From Channallabes apus (lineage: Eukaryota; Chordata; Actinopteri; Siluriformes; Clariidae), in the NCBI GenBank assembly GCA_030522415.1, contig JAMASW010000031.1:1-64000 (forward strand): DNA of 64,000 bases, in the 5' to 3' direction. Position 1 is the first letter of the stretch. Each line of letters begins with the position of its first letter. The notes under the pieces were generated by a model, which saw only the letters and a list, made by a program, of their open reading frames with translations, ran no database searches and was not told the DNA's origin. Below are positions 32,491 to 46,131 of this stretch, one piece after another. The translations under genes and the position numbers were made by a program.

Positions 32491-33608
32491 TTGGGTTAAA
32501 GGGAATTTTAATCTTAGCTCACACCTTTAACGTTAAATAGGATTAATGCGTCTCCTATCCCTGAACTCAAAACATAACCGTCAGTTTAAAATGTAAGCTC
32601 TAGAACCCTAGGTCAGCATAACCATATTTTCCTGTAACCCTAGGTGTATCTGACCTTTAACCTTTCCACAGGCATGGTCACTTAATACTAATTCTACCCT
32701 ATCTGGAGTAGGAGTGTTTGTGGATAAATTTTACCCCAGCCTAGCCCAAAACACGATCGTTAGCCTTGCATAATCTATCAGGCGCCATATCTGTCGATCG
32801 TTCGTATGGAGAGTGCTGGAGATGAGGCCTGAGTTGCAGGCCCGTGCACCACGTGGGTTCTGGGTTTATCCCAGGGCTACGTCTTTTTACCCTAACCTAA
32901 CCGGCCAGTGCCGCCCTCGGTCACCTTGTCTCCGGCCACCTCCACGGTTGATCTTAACCTGGTGGGCAGAGGTTAAAAAAGCCTTACTGTTAACCTCCTT
33001 TTATAAACCACATGTATAAAATAGCATTAACTGTCTAAATAAGCTATCAATTTAAATGTAACTTACAGTGGGTGCACAGGCAGTATGCGACTTCTACCGT
33101 CGCCGGTGTATGGCGTCAGCATTTGGGTTTGTGCGTTTGCTGGCTTTTACCACTGAGTGGCGCTATATAACTATAGACTGACGCCTCAGGCATCAGTTCG
33201 TTCTCTCCAGGCTTAATGAGGCGCAGGTCGTCCACAGCTGCACGTCGTTGCAGATAAAATAAAGTGAAACATTGTAAATAATCACAGTAGTAACATTACA
33301 GTACAAATTTATAATTAAAATTAAATTCAGTTTTTTAGGATCGAATTTAAGCAACGTAAACGTTGTAAACTGTGTAATTACAGTAGAAAGGCTACACGTG
33401 TAGGGTCTTGTGTCATCTTATATTTTGTGTTCTTTAAATTTGTAGCTTTTATAAGACTCTACTTTTGTTTAGGTGCACACACAATGACAAAAAAACTTCA
33501 TGATTTTGTTAAATAAATAAAGTAAACGGGGTTCTGTATTGATTTTGGTGAACTTGAGCGCGTCAGAAAATGAACCCAAACTCCGTGTATACTCGCCTCA
33601 CAGACGTG

Positions 33609-34379
33609 AAAAATATATACTTGTAGAAAGAGAAATATCTGCTTTAATATAAACTAATGAAAAAAAAATATTAGATTATGTAATTCGTATGAGAAGTGAA
33701 TTACTGTATAGGCACGCTCACTGACGACGAGATGACATGATCAGCACAGCCGTAACCAAAGGAATCACTAACTTATCAATGAATTATTAAAATGGTCAGA
33801 GTGAGTTTCCTGGCTGTTTTAACAAATATTTGAAGTAGATAACAGTAGCCCACATTTATAAAAGCATTTTTATTTATATAAAACTATAAATTAAAAAAAT
33901 TATAATAATCCTGCATTTATTATTAGGTGTGCCCGCTGCCAAAGTTCTTCAGTAACAAACCTATAAAACATGTACAGTACATCTGTATGAATAAATTGTT
34001 TAAATGTGATCAGTGATTTATGTAAATGAATCAGTTTAGATGTAAGTAAATGCTCCTGTAAATGTGTTTGCTGAAAGAGATATCTAATCTCTCATATCGG
34101 CGCGCACGTTCATCTGACTTTAGATCAAAACTCGGCAAAGTTAAACAGCGCACACATTTAACGTACATTGACTAAAAGGTTTATTCACAACCACGTTTCA
34201 GCCATTCTTCTACTCTCCTCTTTCATCAAAAATGCTCCCGATATGAGCCGACACGAGCAGATTTGTTTCAGGCGACATACTTGCTGATTAAACACTGCAT
34301 TTTTTTAAAAGTGAAAGCGCGCGATGTGAGCAGCTTTAATTACTGATAATTAAATCATTATTAAATGGTGGACATAAAC
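33609..34379 (+). repeat. Direct repeat copy 1 (771 bp)
   Basis: Starts ATATATACTTGTAGAAAGAG and ends AAATGGTGGACATAAA. Closely matches 34933-35626 apart from indels in the middle. Confidence 0.9.
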
Positions 34380-34932
34380 AGCAAAAATAATATTACTCTT
34401 TTGATTATTATTATCATGTTCTTTTGCAGTTTGAGCGTCTATGGATTCCAAAATTGATATTTTTACCGTTTTTTTTAATCACTGGAATGTTTTTAATCGA
34501 TCGATACACGACCCATCATTTTAATGCTATTTTACAAAGGGTAAATACACATGGAATAATTTTATTTGGTTTGTTTATTTATAAATAAAATCTAAAATTA
34601 AAACATTGTAGAGTAATTAAAAACAGTGTAGAGTGATTAATAACACTACATGTTATGGTAAGAAAAATCTCATTCCAGGGATTACAAACTGTAACAATGT
34701 AAATTTTAGAATTCAAAAGATTTTAAATTTACACAAATTTAAGAAGAGGCCTGAAGCAAGATCCAAGTTTGCTGAAACCATGAACAGTGGTGATTTTAGT
34801 TTCTCCGAGTGTATAGGTGAGAACAGCTATTCACGCTTGAGGTGTATTACAGTATTTGCTTTTGTATGTGTCTGAGATGGCAAAGCACACACAGTAACAT
34901 GGCAAGAACAACAACCCCGTACTGTAATTAGA

Positions 34933-35626
34933 AAAAATATATACTTATAGAAAGAGAAATATCTGCTTTAATATAAACTAATGAAAAAAATTATTAGATT
35001 ATGTAATTCGTATGAGAAGTGAATTATAGGCGCGCTCACTGCTGCGGAGATGACGAGGAATCACTAATTTATCAATGAATTATTAAAATGGTCAGAGTGA
35101 GTTTCCTGGCTGTTTTAACAAATATTTGAAGTAGATAACAGTAGCCCACATTTATAAAAACATTTTTTATTTATATAAAACTATAAAAAAAATAATCCTG
35201 CGTTTATTTTTAGGTGTGCCCTCTGCCACAGTTCTTCAGTAACAAACCTATAAAACATGTACATCTGTATGAATAAATTGTTTAAATGTGATCAGTAAAT
35301 GCTCCTTGCTAGTGACTGACATCGGCGTGCTGAAAGATCTAATCTCTCATATCGGCGCGCGCATCTGACTTAACGTTTCAGCCATTCACACATGCATTGT
35401 GCTGTTGTTTGTACACACTTTCAGTTTTCCTTTTCTACTCTCCTCTTTCATCAAAAATGAACAATCCGACAAGAGCAGATTTGTTTCAGTCAGAATATTT
35501 ATCAATCATAAAGAGAGGCGACATATACTTGCTGATTAAACACTGCATTTTTAAAGTGAAAGCGCGCGATGTGAGCAGCTTTAATTATTGATAATTAAAT
35601 CATTATTAAATGGTGGACATAAAAAG
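34933..35626 (+). repeat. Direct repeat copy 2 (694 bp)
   Basis: Second copy of the 33609-34379 sequence, shorter by internal deletions. It adjoins the right inverted arm; copy 1 does not. Confidence 0.9.
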
Positions 35627-35637
35627 CTTTTATAAAA

Positions 35638-36085
35638 GGTTTTATACTGCAAACGAAAAACGAATCCAGAGCCTGTAATTATATTGCATAACTATTATTT
35701 TGCACAAATACTGTAAATCTCTGAATAAAACAATGATATTTTATTCACAAATGTAAGACAATATATTTTGGTTCAGTGCCAGACGAAGTGCGAGCAAATA
35801 ATGTAATGAGAGGCCCCGATTATACTGCATACATCTTTTTTATTGATTTATTTTTTTATTATCTATTCTGGAAGTTTGCTTTATTTATTTTAGTTATTTC
35901 TATATTTAAATCTTGATGTCTTAAACTCTAACAACTGTAAGTATTGTCGAAATAAATTTTTTTAAAAAGTCCTAGTGCTGTTGTTTGTGCTGTTTTCTTT
36001 AATAATAACACTAAACAGATAAAAACAGAGAGTCTGTCTAAACAAAATAAAACCAATGTTTTCTAACTCATATTTTTTAAATATA
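35638..36085 (-). repeat. Right arm of the 5.2-kb inverted-repeat segment
   Basis: Reverse complement of 30840-31271. Direct degenerate copies of its inner end recur at about 36235-36330 and 36395-36493. Confidence 0.85.
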
Positions 36086-36496
36086 AACATACAGTAAAAC
36101 ATCATTCAGCACAACTGAATCGCAGAAAAAAATCAGCAAAAATATTATTTAGTACAACGCAATCTTTGGATCCTTGATGAGACGGCATAAATATTTAATA
36201 CAGCAAATTAAATATTTTGGTTTATATTTTGGTTTATATTATATGGTTAATGTATTTTGGTTTATATTGCAAACGAATAACGAATCAAGAGCCTGTGATT
36301 ATATTGCATAAATATTATTTTGTACAGACAAATATCTGAAAAAAAACCCAGTTTTTTTTACGACAAATCTCTTAAAAATAGTAAGATGTATTTTGGTTTT
36401 ATACTGCAAACGAAAAACGAATCCAGAGCCTGTAATTATATTGCATAACTATTATTTTGCACAAATACTGTAAATCTCTGAATAAAACAATGATCT
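36086..36496. repeat. Degenerate partial copies of the arm sequence
   Basis: TTTTGGTTTATA-TGCAAACGAA blocks recur at about 36235 and 36395, the latter almost identical to 35638-35735. The second copy is cut off where the LINE starts. Confidence 0.75.
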
Positions 36497-36775
36497 AGAT
36501 TCCAAGATGGCGCCGGTGAGTTCGGCTGCCGTCACGACTGCTCCGACCACCTTTTCTTTGTTTTTGTTCTTTAAGTTAGTTTTCAGTGTTTTAAAATCGG
36601 CAAAATCACCACCATTGAGTACATTAGGTATGATAGAGACACTCTTGTTTCTATTGGTATACAATGTACTCACAATTCGACGGTTTTAACTCCGGATCCG
36701 AGCTGGCCGAGTGAGATCCTGAGGGAGAACAATGGACGCGACGCGAAGCGGAGACCTCGAGGGAGACGAGCCGGC

Positions 36776-37440
36776 GTGAGGAACAGGCTCAGGGCCCGTG
36801 CAAACCGCACACCTCTGCCTAGCATCCTGCTCGCCAACGTCCAGTCACTGGAGAACAAACTGGATGACCTCAGGGCCAGGATAAAGTTCCAGAGAGACAT
36901 TCGGGACTGCAATCTCCTCTGCTTCACCGAGACATGGCTGAACCCAGCGGTGCCAGACCACGCCATACAGCCGGCCGAGTTCTTCTCGGTTCACCGCATG
37001 GACACCGCGGGACTCAGGGAAGTCAAGGGGAGGCGGCGTGTGCTTAATGGTGAACAACAGCTGGTGCAACAGCTCGAGCGTTGTTCCTCTTACACGCTCC
37101 TGCACACCAAACCTGGAACTACCCATCATGTGTCGTCCATTTTATCTTCCATGGGAGTTCACATCGGTCATAATCAGTGCCGTTTACATTCCTCCACAAG
37201 CAGACACAGACAAGGCCTTATGCGAGCTGCATGAGGCGCTCACACAGCACCAGACACAACACCGGGACGCTGCGCTCATTGTGGCGGGGGATTTTAATAG
37301 TGCCAACCTCAAACGCGCAGCGCCGAACTTTTATCAGCACATCACCTGCCCCACCAGGGGCGAAAGGACACTGGACCATTGTTATACCACAGTCAAAGAC
37401 GGTTACAAGGCACAATTTCTTCCAGCGTTTGGACGCGACT
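36776..37440 (+). pseudogene. Rex1-type LINE endonuclease, frameshifted
   Basis: Frame 1: SILLANVQSLENKLDDLRAR, CNLLCFTETWLNPAVPDHAI. Frame 2 from about 37030: [56 protein letters not shown]. These are the N, E, Y and GDFN motifs of the AP-endonuclease-like domain. The SDH catalytic end is missing because the linker is deleted. Confidence 0.85.
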
Positions 37441-38510
37441 CTGGCAGACGAGCTGAACACATTTTATGCTCGCTTCGAGGCTGCAGCTAAAGACGCTAGC
37501 AATGCTAATGCTAACGGCGCTAATGCTAACGGCGCTAATGCTAACGGCGCTAATGCTAGCGGCGCTAACGGCTGCAGACAGGAAGACACAGCCAGCACCG
37601 GGAACGCGCTCATCATCTCCGAGCACGACGTGAGGAGAGCCTTCAAGAGAGTGAACACCAGGAAAGCAGCAGGACCAGACGGCATCTCAGGTCGTATTCT
37701 CAGAGCCTGCGCAGACCAGCTAGCACCTGTGTTCACTGAGATATTCAACATCTCTTTATCTCAGTCGGTGATCCCCACATGCTTCAAAGAGTCCATCATT
37801 GTTCCTGTTCCAAAGAAACCACATCCTGCTTCCCTCAATGACTATCGACCTGTAGCCCTCACCTCAGTAGTGATGAAGTGCTTTGAACGCCTTATCAGAG
37901 ACTTCATCATTTCTTCACTACCCGACACACTGGACCCACTACAGTTTGCATACCGTCAGAACCGCTCCACAGACGATGCAATCTCTCATCTCCTCCACAC
38001 ATCACTCACTCACCTGGACACTAGGAAAGGGAATTATGTTAAAATGCTCTTCCTCGACTACAGCTCTGCTTTTAACACAATAATTCCCTCCACACTCACC
38101 ACCAAGCTGGAGCACCTGGGACTGAGCTCATCTATATGTCAGTGGATCTCCAATTTTCTGACTGGCAGACCACAGGCAGTAAGGATGGGCGGACATGTCT
38201 CAGCTACACTCACTCTCAGCACTGGAGCCCCCCAGGGTTGTGTTCTGAGCCCCCTGCTGTACTCTTTGTACACCCACGACTGCGTGGCCACTACCAACTC
38301 CACCTCCATCATCAAGTTTGCTGACGACACCGTCGTGGTCAGACTGATCACCAACAATGATGAGTCGGACTACCTAGAGGAGATTGGACATCTGGAGAAC
38401 TGGTGCCAGAGGAACAATCTCCTCCTGAACGTCAGTAAGACAAAGGAGCTGATAGTGGACTTTAGTACAAAGCAGGAGAGGAACTACCAGACCCCCCGTC
38501 AGCAACAGGA
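37441..38510 (+). pseudogene. Rex1-type LINE reverse transcriptase
   Basis: An unbroken frame for the whole [95 protein letters not shown] (catalytic pair), [13 protein letters not shown]. The clade call rests on the [12 protein letters not shown] and [12 protein letters not shown] style. Frame is lost at about 38490. Before the RT sits an Asn-Ala-Gly repeat coded by a 15-bp minisatellite. Confidence 0.85.
37497..37571 (+). repeat. 15-bp in-frame minisatellite in the LINE
   Basis: Units of GCTAATGCTAACGGC, four copies with one substitution in the last, plus edges. It encodes repeated Ala-Asn-Ala-Asn-Gly. Confidence 0.9.
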
Positions 38511-38515
38511 GCCCA

Positions 38516-39031
38516 GTGGAGAGAGTGGACAGCTTCAGATACCTCGGTGTTCACATCACGCAGGACCTGTCATGGTCCTGTCACATCAACACCGTGGTGA
38601 AAAAAGCCCGGCAGCGTCTCTACCACCTCAGACGCTTGAGAGACTTTAGACTGCCCTCCAAGGTGCTCAGGAACTTCTACTCCTGCACCATAGAGAGCAT
38701 CCTGACGGGAAACATCACGACCTGGTTCGGGAACAGCACCATGCAGGACAGACGAGCTCTACAGAGGGTGGTGCGATCAGCCGAGCGCATCATCCGCACT
38801 GAGCTCCCTGACCTACACTCCATCTACAGCAAGCGGTGCTGGACTAAGGCCAGGAAGATCATGAAGGACCTCAGTCACCCCAGTAATGGACTGTTCTCTT
38901 TGTTGCGGTCTGGGAAGAGATTCCGCTCCCTAAAGGCCAACACAGAGAGACTGAGGAGGAGCTTCTTCCCGCAGGCGATAAGGTCTCTCAATCACACAAT
39001 CATACCTCCACACAGGACTAATATCTTTTAA
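38516..39031 (+). pseudogene. Rex1-type LINE C-terminal region
   Basis: [75 protein letters not shown] and RRSFFPQAIRSLN are the standard tail of Rex1/CR1-type polyproteins. It ends at a natural stop (39029-39031) and belongs to the same polypeptide as the RT, shifted in frame. Confidence 0.85.
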
Positions 39032-42000
39032 GCTCACAACACTGACTGGACAATCATGTACACATTCATACACACTTGCACTAAATACTCATACATCTGG
39101 ACAATTGCACATGTCACCTTCATGCATATTTGCACAACCACTGACACTTTAATCCCATATTTCTATATTTTTGCAATATTTTATTATGCCGTTATGCACA
39201 GTTAATTTTACTAGTTAAAATTATTTCTTTAGTATTTCCTTTTTATTGATTATTTATTTTACGTACAAGATTTTATTTTCTTTTTTTTAAGGTCACTGTG
39301 GTCGTATAAAGCGACTGCATATTATAATGTGTATGATTGTGTATGTGACCAATAAAATTTGAATTTGAATTTGAAAACAAACAAAATGAGTTTGTATTCA
39401 TTTTTCTGGAACAAAATGAGAAAAAGAATAACAAAAAAGTTGTTTTTCAACATGTATGCAAAGAATGCATTAATGTATTGAAAATGCTCATCTCTTTCAC
39501 TTAAATGCATAAGACGGTGAGATAAAGCGTTTGCTGCGTTCTTAGCTCTGTACGACCTCAGGAAAGCGGTTTTCTCACACAACTAATGCATAGTTATGTA
39601 AAACAAACAAAATCAGTTTGTATTCATTTTTCTGGAACAAAATGCGAAAAAGAATAACAAAAAAGTAGTTTTTCAACATGTATACAAAGAATGCATTAAT
39701 GTATTGAAAATGATCATCTATTCCACTTTCATGCACAACACGGTGAGATAAAGCGTTTGCTGCGTTCTTAGCTCTGTACGAGCTCAGGAAAGCGGTCTTC
39801 TCACATAAGTAATGTATAGTTATGTAAAACAAATAAAATCAGTTTGTAATAATTTTTCTGAAACAAAATGAGAAAAAAGAATAACAAAAAAGTTGATTTT
39901 CAACATGTATACAAAGAATGCATTAATGTATTGAAAATGATCATCTCTTCCACTTTCATGCACAAGACGGTGAGATAAAGCGTTTGCTGCGTTCTTAGCT
40001 CTGTACGAGCTCAGGAAAGCGGTTTTCTCACGTAAGTAATGTATAGTTATGTAAAACAAACAAAATCAGTTTGTAATAATTTTTCTGGAACAAAATGAGA
40101 AAAAGAATAAGAAAAAAGTTGTTTTTCAACATGTATACAAAGAATGCATTAATGTATTGAAAATTATCATCTCTTCCACTTTCATGCACAACACGGTGAG
40201 ATAAAGCGTTAGCTGCGTTCTTAGCTCTGTACGAGCTCAGGAAAGCGGTTTTCTCACACAACTAACGTATAGTTATGTAAAACAAACAAAATCAGTTTGT
40301 ATTCATTTTTCTGGAACAAAATGAGAAACAGAATAACAAAAAAGTTGTTTGTCAACATGTATACAAAGAATGCATTAATGTATTGAAAATGATCATCTCT
40401 TCCACTTTCATGCACAAGACGGTGAGATAAAGCGTTTGCTGCGTTCTTAGCTCTGTACGAGCTCAGGAAAGCGGTTTTCTCACACAACTAATGCATAGTT
40501 ATGTAAAACAAACAAAATCAGTTTGTATTCATTTTTCTGGAACAAAATGAGAAAAAGAATAACAAAAAAGTTGTTTTTCAACATGTATACAAAGAATGCA
40601 TTAATGTATTGAAAATGATCATCTCTTCCACTTTCATGCACAACACGGTGAGATAAAGCGTTTGCTGCGCTCTTAGCTCTGTACGAGCCCAGGAAAGCGG
40701 TTTTCTCACACAACTAATGCATAGTTATATAAAACAAACAAAATCAGTTTGTATTCATTTCTCTGATACGAAATGCGAAAAAGAATAACAAAAAAGTTGT
40801 TTTTCAACATGTATACAAAGAATGCATTAATGTATTGAAAATGATCATCTCTTCCACTTTCATGCACAACACGGTGAGATAAAGCGTTTGCTGCGCTCTT
40901 AGCTCTGTACGAGCTCAGGAAAGCGGTTTTCTCACACAACTAATGTATAGTTATGTAAAACAAACAAGATCAGTTTGTATTCATTTTTCTGGAACAAAAT
41001 GAGAAAAAGAACAACAAAAAAGTTGTTTTTCAACATGTATACAAAGAATGCATTAATGTATTGAAAATGATCATCTCTTCCACTTTCATGCACAACACGC
41101 TGAGATAAAGCGTTTGCTGCGTTCTTAGCTCTGTACGAGCCCAGGAAAGCGGTTTTCTCACACAACTAATGCATAGTTATATAAAACAAACAAAATCAGT
41201 TTGTATTCATTTCTCTGATACGAAATGCGAAAAAGAATAACAAAAAAGTTGTTTTTCAACATGTATTCAAAGAATGCATTAATGTATTGAAAATGATCAT
41301 CTCTTCCACTTTCATGCACAACACGGTGAGATAAAGCGTTAGCTGCGTTCTTAGCGCTGTACGAGCTCAGGAAAGCGGTTTTCTCACACAACTAACGTAT
41401 AGTTATGTAAAACAAACAAAATCAGTTTGTATTCATTTTTCTGGAACAAAATGAGGATCAGAATAACAAAAAAGTTGTTTGTCAACATGTATACAAAGAA
41501 TGCATTAATGTATTGAAAATGATCATCTCTTCCACTTTCATGCACAACACGGTGAGATAAAGCGTTTGCTGCGTTCTTAGCTCTGTACGACCTCAGGAAA
41601 GCGGTTTTCTCACACAACTAATGTATAGTTATGTAAAACAAACAAAATGAGTTTGTATTCATTTTTCTGGAACAAAATGAGAAACAGAATAACAAAAAAG
41701 TTGTTTGTCAACATGTATACAAAGAATGCATTAATGTATTGAAAATGATCATCTCTTCCACTTTCATGCACAACACGCTGAGATAAAGCGTTTGCTGCGT
41801 TCTTAGCTCTGTACGAGCCCAGGAAAGCGGTTTTCTCACACAACTAATGCATAGTTATATAAAACAAACAAAATCAGTTTGTATTCATTTCTCTGAAACA
41901 AAATGCGAAAAAGAATAACAAAAAAGTTGTTTTTCAACATGTATACAAAGAATGCATTAATGTATTGAAAATGATCATCTCTTCCACTTTCATGCACAAG

Positions 42001-45000
42001 ACGGTGAGATAAAGCGTTTGCTGCGTTCTTAGCTCTGTACGAGCTCAGGAAAGCGGTTTTCTCACACAACTAATGCATAGTTATGTAAAACAAACAAAAT
42101 CAGTTTGTATTCATTTTTCTGGAACAAAATGAGAAAAAGAATAACAAAAAAGTTGTTTTTCAACATGTATACAAAGAATGCATTAATGTATTGAAAATGA
42201 TCATCTCTTCCACTTTCATGCACAACACGGTGAGATAAAGCGTTTGCTGCGTTCTTAGCTCTGTACGAGCTCAGGAAAGCGGTTTTCTCATACAAGTAAT
42301 GTATAGTTATGTAAAACAAACAAAATCAGTTTGTAATAATTTTTCTGGAACAAAATGAGAAAAAGAATAAGAAAAAAGTTGTTTTTCAACATGTATACAA
42401 AGAATGCATTAATGTATTTAAAAAATGATCATCTCTTCCACTTTCATGCACAACACGGTGAGATAAAGCGTTTGCTGCGTTCTTAGCTCTGTACGAGCTC
42501 AGGAAAGCGGTTTTCTCACACAACTAATGTATGGTTATGTAAAACAAACAAGATCAGTTTGTATTCATTTTTCTGGAACAAAATGAGAAAAAGAATAACA
42601 AAAAAGTTGTTTTTCAACATGTATACAAAGAATGCATTAATGTATTGAAAATGATCATCTCTTCCACTTTCATGCACAACACGGTGAGATAAAGCGTTTG
42701 CTGCGTTCTTAGCTCTGTACGACCTCAGGAAAGCGGTTTTCTCACACAACTAATGTATAGTTATGTAAAACAAACAAAATGAGTTTGTATTCATTTTTCT
42801 GGAACAAAATGAGAAAAAGAATAACAAAAAAGTTGTTTTTCAACATGTATACAAAGAATGCATTAATGTATTGAAAATGATCATCTCTTCCACTTTCATG
42901 CACAACACGCTGAGATAAAGCGTTTGCTGCGTTCTTAGCTCTGTACGAGCCCAGGAAAGCGGTTTTCTCACACAACTAATGCATAGTTATATAAAACAAA
43001 CAAAATCAGTTTGTATTCATTTCTCTGAAACAAAATGCGAAAAAGAATAACAAAAAAGTTGTTTTTCAACATGTATACAAAGAATGCATTAATGTATTGA
43101 AAATGATCATCTCTTCCACTTTCATGCACAAGACGGTGAGATAAAGCGTTTGCTGCGTTCTTAGCTCTGTACGACCTCAGGAAAGCGGTTTTCTCACACA
43201 ACTAATGCATAGTTATGTAAAACGAACAAAATCAGTTTGTATTCATTTTTCTGGAACAAAATGAGAAAAAGAATAACAAAAAAGTTGTTTTTCAACATGT
43301 ATACAAAGAATGCATTAATGTATTGAAAATGATCATCTCTTCCACTTTCATGCACAACACGGTGAGATAAAGCGTTTGCTGCGTTCTTAGCTCTGTACGA
43401 CCTCAGGAAAGCGGTTTTCTCACACAACTAATGTATAGTTATGTAAAACGAACAAAATGAGTTTGTATTCATTTTTCTGGAACAAAATGAGAAAAAGAAT
43501 AACAAAAAAGTTGTTTTTCAACATGTATTCAAAGAATGCATTAATGTATTGAAAATGATCATCTCTTCCACTTTCATGCACAACACGGTGAGATAAAGCG
43601 TTAGCTGCGTTCTTAGCGCTGTACGAGCTCAGGAAAGCGGTTTTCTCACACAACTAACGTATAGTTATGTAAAACAAACAAAATCAGTTTGTATTCATTT
43701 TTCTGGAACAAAATGAGAAACAGAATAACAAAAAAGTTGTTTGTCAACATGTATACAAAGAATGCATTAATGTATTGAAAATGATCATCTCTTCCACTTT
43801 CATGCACAACACGGTGAGATAAAGCGTTTGCTGCGTTCTTAGCTCTGTACGACCTCAGGAAAGCGGTTTTCTCACACAACTAATGCATAGTTATGTAAAA
43901 CAAACAAAATGAGTTTGTATTCATTTTTCTGGAACAAAATGAGAAAAAGAATAACAAAAAAGTTGTTTTTCAACATGTATTCAAAGAATGCATTAATGTA
44001 TTGAAAATGATCATCTCTTCCACTTTCATGCACAAGACGGTGAGATAAAGCGTTTGCTGCGTTCTTAGCTCTGTACGAGCTCAGGAAAGCGGTTTTCTCA
44101 CACAACTAATGCATAGTTATGTAAAACAAACAAAATCAGTTTGTATTCATTTTTCTGGAACAAAATGAGAAAAAGAATAACAAAAAAGTTGTTTTTCAAC
44201 ATGTATACAAAGAATGCATTAATGTATTGAAAATGATCATCTCTTCCACTTTCATGCACAACACGGTGAGATAAAGCGTTTGCTGCGTTCTTAGCTCTGT
44301 ACGACCTCAGGAAAGCGGTTTTCTCACACAACTAATGTATAGTTATGTAAAACAAACAAAATGAGTTTGTATTCATTTTTCTGGAACAAAATGAGAAAAA
44401 GAATAACAAAAAAGTTGTTTTTCAACATGTATACAAAGAATGCATTAATGTATTGAAAATGATCATCTCTTCCACTTTCATGCACAACACGCTGAGATAA
44501 AGCGTTTGCTGCGTTCTTAGCTCTGTACGAGCCCAGGAAAGCGGTTTTCTCACACAACTAATGTATAGTTATATAAAACAAACAAAATCAGTTTGTATTC
44601 ATTTCTCTGAAACAAAATGCGAAAAAGAATAACAAAAAAGTTGTTTTTCAACATGTATACAAAGAATGCATTAATGTATTGAAAATGATCATCTCTTCCA
44701 CTTTCATGCACAAGACGGTGAGATAAAGCGTTTGCTGCGTTCTTAGCTTTGTACGAGCTCAGGAAAGCGGTTTTCTCACACAACTAATGCATAGTTATGT
44801 AAAACAAACAAAATCAGTTTGTATTCATTTTTCTGGAACAAAATGCGAAAAAGAATAACAAAAAAGTAGTTTTTCAACATGTATACAAAGAATGCATTAA
44901 TGTATTGAAAATGACCATCTATTCCACTTTCATGCACAACACGGTGAGATAAAGCGTTTGCTGCGTTCTTAGCTCTGTACGAGCTCAGGAAAGCGGTCTT

Positions 45001-46131
45001 CTCACATAAGTAATGTATAGTTATGTAAAACAAATAAAATCAGTTTGTATTCATTTTTCTGGAACAAAATGCGAAAAAGAATAACAAAAAAGTAGTTTTT
45101 CAACATGTATACAAAGAATGCATTAATGTATTGAAAATGATCATCTCTTCCACTTTCATGCACAAGACGGTGAGATAAAGCGTTTGCTGCGTTCTTAGCT
45201 CTGTACGAGCTCAGGAAAGCGGTTTTCTCACACAACTAATGCATAGTTATGTAAAACAAACAAAATCAGTTTGTATTCATTTTTCTGGAACAAAATGAGA
45301 AAAAGAATAACAAAAAAGTTGTTTTTCAACATGTATACAAAGAATGCATTAATGTATTGAAAATGATCATCTCTTCCACTTTCATGCACAACACGGTGAG
45401 ATAAAGCGTTTGCTGCGTTCTTAGCTCTGTACGACCTCAGGAAAGCGGTTTTCTCACACAACTAATGTATAGTTATGTAAAACAAACAAAATGAGTTTGT
45501 ATTCATTTTTCTGGAACAAAATGAGAAAAAGAATAACAAAAAAGTTGTTTTTCAACATGTATACAAAGAATGCATTAATGTATTGAAAATGATCATCTCT
45601 TCCACTTTCATGCACAACACGCTGAGATAAAGCGTTTGCTGCGTTCTTAGCTCTGTACGAGCCCAGGAAAGCGGTTTTCTCACACAACTAATGCATAGTT
45701 ATATAAAACAAACAAAATCAGTTTGTATTCATTTCTCTGAAACAAAATGCGAAAAAGAATAACAAAAAAGTTGTTTTTCAACATGTATACAAAGTATGCA
45801 TTAATGTATTGAAAATGATCATCTCTTCCACTTTCATGCACAAGACGGTGAGATAAAGCGTTTGCTGCGTTCTTAGCTCTGTACGAGCTCAGGAAAGCGG
45901 TTTTCTCACACAACTAATGCATAGTTATGTAAAACGAACAAAATCAGTTTGTATTCATTTTTCTGGAACAAAATGAGAAAAAGAATAACAAAAAAGTTGT
46001 TTTTCAACATGTATACAAAGAATGCATTAATGTATTGAAAATGATCATCTCTTCCACTTTCATGCACAACACGGTGAGATAAAGCGTTTGCTGCGTTCTT
46101 AGCTCTGTACGACCTCAGGAAAGCGGTTTTC

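Larger units (their letters stand above)
31272..35637. other. Interior of the inverted-repeat segment, no gene recognised
   Basis: About 4.4 kb of mixed composition. I see no transposase, RT or host-gene motif. It contains a possible LTR-like stretch (32160-32490) and two direct repeats (33609-34379, 34933-35626). Confidence 0.5.
36497..39373 (+). mobile_element. Rex1/CR1-type LINE, internally deleted
   Basis: Begins near CCAAGATGGCGCCGG and ends GTATGTGACCAATAAAATTT plus GAATTTGAATTTG. It holds endonuclease, RT and C-terminal pieces in order. Damage: a frameshift in the endonuclease (about 37020), loss of the endonuclease-RT linker (about 37415) and a frameshift after the RT (about 38490). 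Its 3' end abuts the satellite array directly. Confidence 0.85.

Noticed and set aside
36776..39031. Intact host gene with an RT domain
   Set aside because: Endonuclease, RT and tail lie in three frames with a deleted linker; it is a LINE copy.
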